DNA from: Vulcanimicrobium sp035943995
Lineage (GTDB): Bacteria; Vulcanimicrobiota; Vulcanimicrobiia; Vulcanimicrobiales; Vulcanimicrobiaceae
Length of the DNA stretch: 64,000 nucleotides
Assembly: GCA_035943995.1 (NCBI GenBank)
Contig: DASZBS010000104.1
Coordinates: 1 to 64,000 of the forward strand
Direction of reading: 5' to 3'
Shown: positions 58,681 through 64,000 of the stretch, piece by piece
Layout: the number at the start of each line of letters is the position of its first letter
Position numbering within the stretch: the first letter of the stretch is position 1
Program-made: the position numbers and the translations under genes
Notes under the pieces: generated by a model
Database searches by the model: none
Told to the model about the DNA's origin: nothing
Seen by the model: the letters and a program-made list of their open reading frames with translations, nothing else

Positions 58681-60297
58681 TCATCCCGTAGCGACGACGC
58701 CCTGTCGAGGGTGAGAAATCGCCTGTGCAGTCCGTGAACGATCGCCGACGTTGACGACGCCACGCCGAAGCGCCTCGGCGACAAGCTCAGCGCGTGAGCC
58801 GGCACCGAATTTTGAGCGAAGCTGCTCAACGCTATTATTGACGGTTTTCCATGACCGCCCGAGCTGAGAGGCGATCTCCTTGTAGGTCTTGCCTTGTGCC
58901 ACCATCGTAAGAATCGTACGCTGGTTGTCGGTGAGCGGCGGCAACGCCTCGTCACGCAGACCGGCGAGGTCCACGGCCATCCAGAAACGCGGATTTGCTT
59001 CGCGCAGCGCGGCGGTCGCGTAGCGCAGATACCGGCGTGCTCCCGTGAGATGCGCGAGTCGCAAAGCTATGCCGGCCGCGCGACGACGGTAGCGCGTCTT
59101 CACGTAGAGCTTCAGCGATTGTGTATAGGACCGGACCGCTGAGTTACGGTCTCCGCGTGCCTCATGGATCGCCGCGTCGATAGCATGTCGCAGTGCCGCA
59201 TAGCGATCGTCGCCCGCAACCGTAGTGGCCATCGGTGCAATGACTTCGTTGTAATGCGTCATGAGCCGCTCGGCATCATCGTATCGCAGTGCGGCGGCGA
59301 GCTGCTCGGCGACGAACACCGGAAGCTGTTGCTGATCTGGCCCGAGGTCCCGGGTATCAATCGTCTCATATAGTTGCTTCGCACGGATTGCAAGTTCAAG
59401 GTGGGCGTGCGGTTCCCGCAAGCCGTAAAAGAGCGACGACGTATGGCAAAGTGCTAGCGCACGATACGCCGCATTCGGCGCCTGTTGCTCGGCCCGGCGA
59501 GCCCAGTCCAATGCGCCGCCTTCATCTCCCAGCGTTTCACGCATGATCGAAGAATAGATCGCAACCCAGAACCGCGGGCGGGCAATGCCGTCCGCCGTCC
59601 AATCGAAGGCGGCGATCCGGCGTTCAGCCGCGTCCCATTCAGCTATTTCTACCAGCTCTGCGTTGAGTGTTGCGAGTCCTTGCAACACGTTTGCCTCGAC
59701 GAAGCGGTCGTGCCAGCGGCATCGCTCGATACGCGTCAGAGCCTTGCGAAACCATGATGCGGCAATGTCAAAGCGGCCGCGAGAGAATGCAATCCACCCA
59801 CGGTATTCGAGTGCCCGCGCATGGATTATGTCCGCGTCCTCCGGGACGTCGGCGAGCAACGCTTCAGCCTCGTCGGGATGCCCCATGAAGTAGCGCGCAA
59901 TACCAAGATTGAGCGTCAACTCCGCGCGAATCGTTGCATGCGAGCCGTCGCGCCGACTAAACGCATTGGAAAGCAGCGCCTCGCCGCGTTCATGCTGCCC
60001 AAGCCGGACGTATGCTGTGCCGAGCAGCATCTCGCCAGTGAGGAGCCCGTCTATCGACGTCGGCGTGTAGGCGCATGACCGCAGCGCTTCGATCGCCTTA
60101 TCGGCGCGGTCGAGGCGCAGGAGCACGCGCGCTCGCAACAGCGACAACTCGAAGCGACGCGGCTCGTCGCGCACGACAATACGGTCGCACGCGGCGAGAC
60201 ACGCTTCGAAAGAGCCGTCGAAAAACGCCTGGTGGGCGGCGGAGAGCGTCGACCGCTCAGCGCTCCGGGGTACGTCCGTGACCGTTGACCTCCACAC
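58681..60297 (-). CDS. TPR-repeat LuxR-family regulator
   Basis: A protein of about 538 residues. TPR-like helical pairs fill residues 10-440 (for example L-G-T-A-Y-V-R-L-G-Q-H-E-R-G-E-A-L-L, L-E-Y-R-G-W-I-A-F-S-R-G-R-F). The C-terminal LuxR helix-turn-helix is L-T-D-N-Q-R-T-I-L-T-M-V-A-Q-G-K-T-Y-K-E-I-A with S-W-K-T-V-N-N-S after it. The start is uncertain. GTG 60297 is the best in-frame choice; the frame is open further upstream but that part is Arg-rich and overlaps a micropeptide. Confidence 0.8.
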   Translation of the reverse strand: MWRSTVTDVPRSAERSTLSAAHQAFFDGSFEACLAACDRIVVRDEPRRFELSLLRARVLLRLDRADKAIEALRSCAYTPTSIDGLLTGEMLLGTAYVRLGQHERGEALLSNAFSRRDGSHATIRAELTLNLGIARYFMGHPDEAEALLADVPEDADIIHARALEYRGWIAFSRGRFDIAASWFRKALTRIERCRWHDRFVEANVLQGLATLNAELVEIAEWDAAERRIAAFDWTADGIARPRFWVAIYSSIMRETLGDEGGALDWARRAEQQAPNAAYRALALCHTSSLFYGLREPHAHLELAIRAKQLYETIDTRDLGPDQQQLPVFVAEQLAAALRYDDAERLMTHYNEVIAPMATTVAGDDRYAALRHAIDAAIHEARGDRNSAVRSYTQSLKLYVKTRYRRRAAGIALRLAHLTGARRYLRYATAALREANPRFWMAVDLAGLRDEALPPLTDNQRTILTMVAQGKTYKEIASQLGRSWKTVNNSVEQLRSKFGAGSRAELVAEALRRGVVNVGDRSRTAQAISHPRQGVVATG

Positions 60298-60368
60298 CGA
60301 AGGAGGTGTAATGGACGGCCCATCACCCCGTCCTCGCGCCGACTTTCGCCGCGACAGACCGCTTTCCG

Positions 60369-60485
60369 CTAGGAGCCGCTCGCGGGACCGATGACATCTG
60401 CGGCCACCGGCGCTGTTGCGGGAGCCGACGTAGAAGCGGACGCCCCGCCCACGAGCAGCGCGAGGACTAGGACCAGTACCGACAT
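60369..60485 (-). CDS. 38-residue exported-looking micropeptide
   Basis: An ATG after GGAAGG opens M-S-V-L-V-L-V-L-A-L-L-V-G-G-A-S-A, a compact signal-peptide-like helix, then 20 Ala/Pro/Thr-rich residues and a stop. It lies 70 bases before the TPR-LuxR start on the same strand, behind two strong hairpins. It could be a small secreted peptide or a leader peptide. Confidence 0.45.
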   Translation of the reverse strand: MSVLVLVLALLVGGASASTSAPATAPVAADVIGPASGS

Positions 60486-60500
60486 CAGGAACCACCTTCC

Positions 60501-60549
60501 GGCACGGACGTGCCGACGACGCCCGGGTTAAATCACCCGGGTGGTCGTG
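60501..60549. promoter_or_regulatory. Two adjacent hairpins before the micropeptide gene
   Basis: GGCACG-GA-CGTGCC (60501-60514) adjoins a longer stem whose core is CCCGGGT-TAAATC-ACCCGGG (60522-60541), extended by CGACGAC/GTCGTGC with mismatches. There is no T-run, so a leader RNA structure is likelier than a terminator. Confidence 0.55.
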
Positions 60550-60674
60550 CCGGTTCGGCGTTGGCCTGTTGAGGTCTGCCAGGTGGCCGATCGGGGAAAT
60601 CCTTGGATCTGGAGTCCGCCCCCTAATGGGCGCGTTTCAGCGCTAGCTTACAGTAACGCCGCCAGACCAGCGCG

Positions 60675-61205
60675 CTAGCGACGTTGTCCGCGAAGGATCC
60701 GGGCTTCGCGAGAATGAGCTTTTGCGAACTCTGCATCTTCTACAGCGGGGTCGGAAGACGCGATCCACTTTCGCGGTACGGACCAGGCCATGCGCACATA
60801 CCAGGCCTTGGTGTATGCTATCGCGTTTTCCGCTTGAACCCACCGCCATATCGACGGTGCCACAGCGACTACAAGGCCGATGATAACGAGAGCTTCGGCG
60901 ATGAGACTGAGCTGAGATGCCGCGGCCGCTTCGATTGCTGCGCCCGCTGCCAGATACGTCGCGATTGCCTGGAGCGCCGCCGCACGTTCGCGAAGCGATC
61001 CCCGCGTCGCTTTGCCGTCGATCTCTTCATCCATATCGACGCTACCGCCGAAGTAGGAGTCTTCGCCTCGCCAGCGTTCCGGAGGTTCCGCGTCGCTTGC
61101 CATCCGAAATGCTCGCTCCGCCGCGACGGCCGTTGCGATACCTAGCGCAGCGGCTAACCACGGAGCCGCCTTCGTCGCGAGCTCGGAGAGATCGATTGCG
61201 AGCAT
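60675..61205 (-). CDS. Hypothetical membrane protein
   Basis: A 176-residue protein from ATG 61205. Hydrophobic segments lie near residues 15-33, 80-98 and 100-122. An acidic loop (V-D-M-D-E-E-I-D-G) lies between the first and second, and the C-terminal part is charged. No family recognised. It is upstream of the micropeptide/LuxR unit on the same strand, 190 bases away. Confidence 0.55.
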   Translation of the reverse strand: MLAIDLSELATKAAPWLAAALGIATAVAAERAFRMASDAEPPERWRGEDSYFGGSVDMDEEIDGKATRGSLRERAAALQAIATYLAAGAAIEAAAASQLSLIAEALVIIGLVVAVAPSIWRWVQAENAIAYTKAWYVRMAWSVPRKWIASSDPAVEDAEFAKAHSREARILRGQRR

Positions 61206-61612
61206 TTTGTACCTTTGTCGAGCCAGCTCGGCATTCAAGGCCGAAAGCGGCGGCCGACCCGCGATCGGCTCGCGCTTTGCGCCGCCGACGTCCGATCACG
61301 CGAAAGCGGTTCACTTTCCGTTCGCCCGCCAAGCCTCAACGCATCGAGCGCATCAATCCACGGCTGGATCCACCGTCTGCGCGACACTGAACATTCGCCG
61401 TCGCGCGTCCCCAGGCCCGTCAAAGCCGTAGCGGCGTAGGACTCTAGTAAAGACTATATCTGCGGGCAGTCTTAGGAGAAGGAACACCTGCCGCGAGATG
61501 CTAACCTCAGGTGCCCCAAATCTGCTCCCTCTTGCCATTACATGGACCGTTGGGTGTTGGCGGCGCGGGTGAGGACCCTTTCAGTACCACTCGTCAGGTA
61601 GAGCAGGCTGTT
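61206..61612. other. 407-base gap without a supported gene
   Basis: No frame here has convincing protein character. A short AT-rich patch near 61441-61462 could hold a promoter, but no clear -35/-10 pair stands out. Confidence 0.4.
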
Positions 61613-63400
61613 ATGACATATTCCGACGATGGCGCCTTCGCGAGAACTGCTCGCTGCGCATTTTCTGCTGGCGTCTTGTCGATCTTTGCGGCGACGCTCT
61701 GTGCGTGCGGAGGTGGAGACGGAAGTGCGCAGCACTCTCTCGTACCGATTCCCACGACGATTCCCGTACAGAACGGCCTCCTGTCATTCTCGTTTACGGT
61801 CCCAAAGAAGACGGCGCACAGAAACCGCGCACCGTCTTACGTCTCCGCTTCGGCGCAAGCGATAGTTGTGCAAATAACGTCGCAAAGTTCGCAGCAAACA
61901 GTCACCGAGGTTCTTCCATGCACCGTGACGTGTTCCGGAAGTCTCGCGGCTCCCACCGGGGTCGACACCATCAGGTTTCAGTTGCTCGACAAACCACCGT
62001 TCGGATCGCCCGCGAGCGCTGATCCTAACGCGAAAGTGCTCGCGAGCGGAAGTGCGGTCATACTTGTTCAGCCGGGCGTGGACAACGTGGTTCGAGCTAC
62101 TCTGGACGGTGTCGTGAAGAACATGACCATGGCACTTGCCCCCGCGATCGTGAACGCGGGAGCGCCCGCAAACACGTTCTTGATCGTGAATGCGTATGAC
62201 CCCGATGACAACCTGATCACGTCCAACGGCACATGGATAGATTCGACCGGGGCGCCAGTGGTGGTCGATGTCACAGCACCGATTGCGAATATTTTTGCTG
62301 GCGTATCAGACAGCCACATCACGGTCTCCGCTCCCGGCGCGGTGATTCCCGTCGCCGGAACGTTGCCGGCGGGACGCTATTCCTTCACCGCGAGAGTGCG
62401 TTCTGGCGCACCTACGGTAACGATGATCGCACCGGCCACGCTGCTCGCCCAGCCGAGCGTTGTATTCGGCACTACGCCCTTCGGGTCCAGTCCGCCAGGT
62501 TTGCAGATGTACGCGTTCACGCTGGCCGATAACAGCATCGGTTTGGGGTTCATCGGTGATTCGCCATTGCCGAGAGTGATCTTCGTCGCGGACGTCCTCG
62601 GACGGATACTCGTCACAGGTCCGGCATACAGCCATAACCAAGGGCTGGAGGTTCTCGTCCCACAACCCGGTCTTGTGGACTTCCCGTTGCGCGGCGGCGG
62701 AGATCAGGCCTTCGTCATTGCGTCGTCAACGTTTCTGAGCGTGAACGCTCCAGCATGCTCGGGTACAGGGAGCGCGGTCTTCAGCGGACCGATCAATCCG
62801 TCGACAGGGACTGCGCCGTTCACCCTTTGCGCCTCCAACGGTACCTTCTCATTGCAGAGCGCTACGCAGAGCTATCCCGTCCCCGTGGCTTCTAATAACA
62901 ATGGTGTCCCCGGCTTTATTCCGGCCGCATTCATTGCGAGCCCGCACAGCGATGCCAGCGCATGGTGTTCCGCCGCAAGCTGCCTGGTGTTCGGATCAGG
63001 CACGGGAATCGCATCGGTCGTCACTGACGCTGCGGCCGCGACGGTCGGAACGGCATACATCGCTGGATCGTACGCGGCGTATGATGTTGATCGCGCTGTC
63101 GCAATCACGGCGCAGGGAGGGGTTTATCAGCTTGCAGTGAGCGCGGGAACGAGGACGACGCTGTATCAGTCGGGAGTGCAGAGTCCGGATGCAATCTGCC
63201 GCACCAGTGACGGCAGCGCGACGGTCGTCCTTGGACACACCATCGTCGGCGGGATCTCGCAAGCGCAAGTTGGCGTTTATCGCAACGGTGCAGAGACGCT
63301 CGGACCAATTCCGCCCGGCCGTGCACGGCTAAGCTTCGTGCCAGGAGCGAACTGTGCGTTCGCTTTGGACTTCACCAGCGTAGACGCGGTGTTATTCTAG
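61613..63400 (+). CDS. Large beta-rich lipoprotein
   Basis: A 595-residue exported lipoprotein. The signal peptide ends in a C-A-C-G-G-G lipobox-like segment near residue 31. The mature part is rich in Val/Thr/Ser/Gly strands, with I-P-T-T-I-P-V-Q-N-G-L-L-S-F-S-F near the start, seven or more Cys in pairs (C-T-V-T-C, C-S-A-A-S-C) and propeller-like repeats towards the C-terminus. No enzyme motif is seen. Such proteins of unknown function are common at the surface of this kind of bacterium; it is of the same general type as the partial gene at the left edge. Confidence 0.75.
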   Translation: MTYSDDGAFARTARCAFSAGVLSIFAATLCACGGGDGSAQHSLVPIPTTIPVQNGLLSFSFTVPKKTAHRNRAPSYVSASAQAIVVQITSQSSQQTVTEVLPCTVTCSGSLAAPTGVDTIRFQLLDKPPFGSPASADPNAKVLASGSAVILVQPGVDNVVRATLDGVVKNMTMALAPAIVNAGAPANTFLIVNAYDPDDNLITSNGTWIDSTGAPVVVDVTAPIANIFAGVSDSHITVSAPGAVIPVAGTLPAGRYSFTARVRSGAPTVTMIAPATLLAQPSVVFGTTPFGSSPPGLQMYAFTLADNSIGLGFIGDSPLPRVIFVADVLGRILVTGPAYSHNQGLEVLVPQPGLVDFPLRGGGDQAFVIASSTFLSVNAPACSGTGSAVFSGPINPSTGTAPFTLCASNGTFSLQSATQSYPVPVASNNNGVPGFIPAAFIASPHSDASAWCSAASCLVFGSGTGIASVVTDAAAATVGTAYIAGSYAAYDVDRAVAITAQGGVYQLAVSAGTRTTLYQSGVQSPDAICRTSDGSATVVLGHTIVGGISQAQVGVYRNGAETLGPIPPGRARLSFVPGANCAFALDFTSVDAVLF

Positions 63401-64000
63401 CGGTCGAGCCACAGGCCGGGGCGCCTGTAAGATGCGCCTTTGCCCAAGCGCGCTGACCAGCAATACCTACTGCGATGATGCTTCCATCGGTAGCCGCACG
63501 CGCGTCCACTGAGAAGCCTCATTCTTCGCGGCTCCACGAATTGCTCGAGGGCGTCACGTTTTCGAGGGCCCGCGCGGCGGTCTCGTGTTAGATCTGCCCG
63601 TCGACCCAATGAACCCGTTTCGACGGTGCCATGAACCGAGGTGCAGACAGCTACTTGGGCGCGCGCGGCCCAAAGCGGCACCGTTACCCTTTATCTGCCC
63701 AAACATCTTCTCGACGGTTTGACGCCGGCCGAGTTCATCGAGCATCATCGCATTACCTCAAACTCACGGTCAGCCTGCGGCCTGATGTCTGGGGCAACGT
63801 CAGTAGAGATCGTCGTGCGCGGCACAAGGAGACGCTGTGCGCTGGTATGCTTTTCCTATCGCATCGCGGCATCGGGTTAATCGTTTAATGCTGGTTGTGC
63901 AACGCTCCAAGCGGGAATATCTAATGTGCATGATGGGGTGGCACATTGATTCGAATTTCGGGGTGACGTCCGCGGAAAGGCTCGCGTCGCGGCAACGTAT
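63401..64000. other. Right-end 600 bases without a supported gene
   Basis: Short frames exist on both strands but none is long or convincing. A hairpin ACAGGC/GCCTGT lies at 63411-63428, just after the lipoprotein gene, without a T-run. Confidence 0.4.
63923..63947. repeat. Inverted repeat resembling the 36.7 kb operator
   Basis: AATGTGC and GCACATT are 11 bases apart. The outer arms equal those of the ArsR-linked operator at 36694-36719, and the overall length differs by one base. It may be a second site for the same repressor. Confidence 0.35.

Noticed and set aside
63554..63888. Short frames at the right end that look slightly like a recombinase or a phage protein
   Set aside because: No catalytic motif, no consistent frame and no flanking repeats; not enough to call a mobile element.
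1..64000. CRISPR array, tRNA, rRNA or riboswitch
   Set aside because: No regularly spaced repeats, cloverleaf-like sequence, rRNA signature or known riboswitch core was seen by eye. A tRNAscan/Rfam search would be decisive.

Overview
The window is high-GC bacterial DNA with densely packed, often overlapping genes on both strands. There is no rRNA, tRNA, CRISPR array or complete insertion sequence that I can see. Many genes are regulatory: one ECF sigma factor, three SpoIIE-type PP2C phosphatases, one RsbW-like kinase, several large ATPase/TPR regulators with LuxR or OmpR DNA-binding ends, and Crp, ArsR, AraC and HxlR proteins. Together with the overall codon use this suggests an environmental, aerobic lineage such as Vulcanimicrobiota/Eremiobacterota (WPS-2). 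That placement is an inference and no marker gene here proves it.

Layout. 1-1.0 kb: partial lipoprotein. 1.2-7.1 kb (+): a small ORF, an ATPase-LuxR regulator and a phnD-phnC-phnE-like importer with a fused double permease. 7.1-12.8 kb (-): a long same-strand run. Its last four genes are an ECF sigma factor, an anti-sigma factor, a Spy/CpxP-like periplasmic protein and a FrnE/DsbA-like thiol oxidoreductase. The oxidoreductase has an in-frame UGA exactly where the first Cys of its CxxC should be, followed by a bacterial SECIS-like hairpin with a GGUCU loop, so it is probably a selenoprotein. Upstream in the run are a sulfite-oxidase-like molybdoenzyme with its reductase and a DUF6510 protein, a secreted metallopeptidase and a SpoIIE phosphatase.

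12.9-20 kb: alcohol dehydrogenase, a membrane LuxR protein, small metabolic genes, a UbiB/ABC1 kinase, a Crp-family regulator and a PP2C phosphatase. 20-26.5 kb: a 1239-residue copper-radical (glyoxal/galactose) oxidase-like protein, a TPR-LuxR regulator and two strong-SD micropeptide ORFs. 26.7-30 kb: katG and an alpha/beta hydrolase. 30-34 kb: a HigBA-type toxin-antitoxin pair with a clear promoter/operator, then isochorismatase and uracil-DNA-glycosylase-like genes and a patch of frameshifted genes. 33.8-36.7 kb (-): an SRPBCC-ArsR-DUF2182-DUF899-methyltransferase run under a perfect 10-bp-arm operator.

36.8-41.7 kb: UbiA prenyltransferase, three glycosyltransferases and a squalene-cyclase-like protein. 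42-44 kb: RsbW-like kinase plus PAS-PP2C phosphatase. 44.3-46.4 kb: secreted protein and divergent AraC/HxlR regulators around an operator. 46.5-54 kb: surface-polysaccharide genes, including a PP-loop ATPase/DegT aminotransferase fusion, divergent by 5 bp from a three-gene overlapping operon. 54-61 kb: tautomerase, an ATPase-acetyltransferase-OmpR regulator, a glyoxalase, a small accessory operon of two paralogous winged-helix proteins with a consensus promoter, and a TPR-LuxR regulator with a micropeptide in its leader. 61.6-63.4 kb: a large lipoprotein. The last 600 bases hold no gene I can support.
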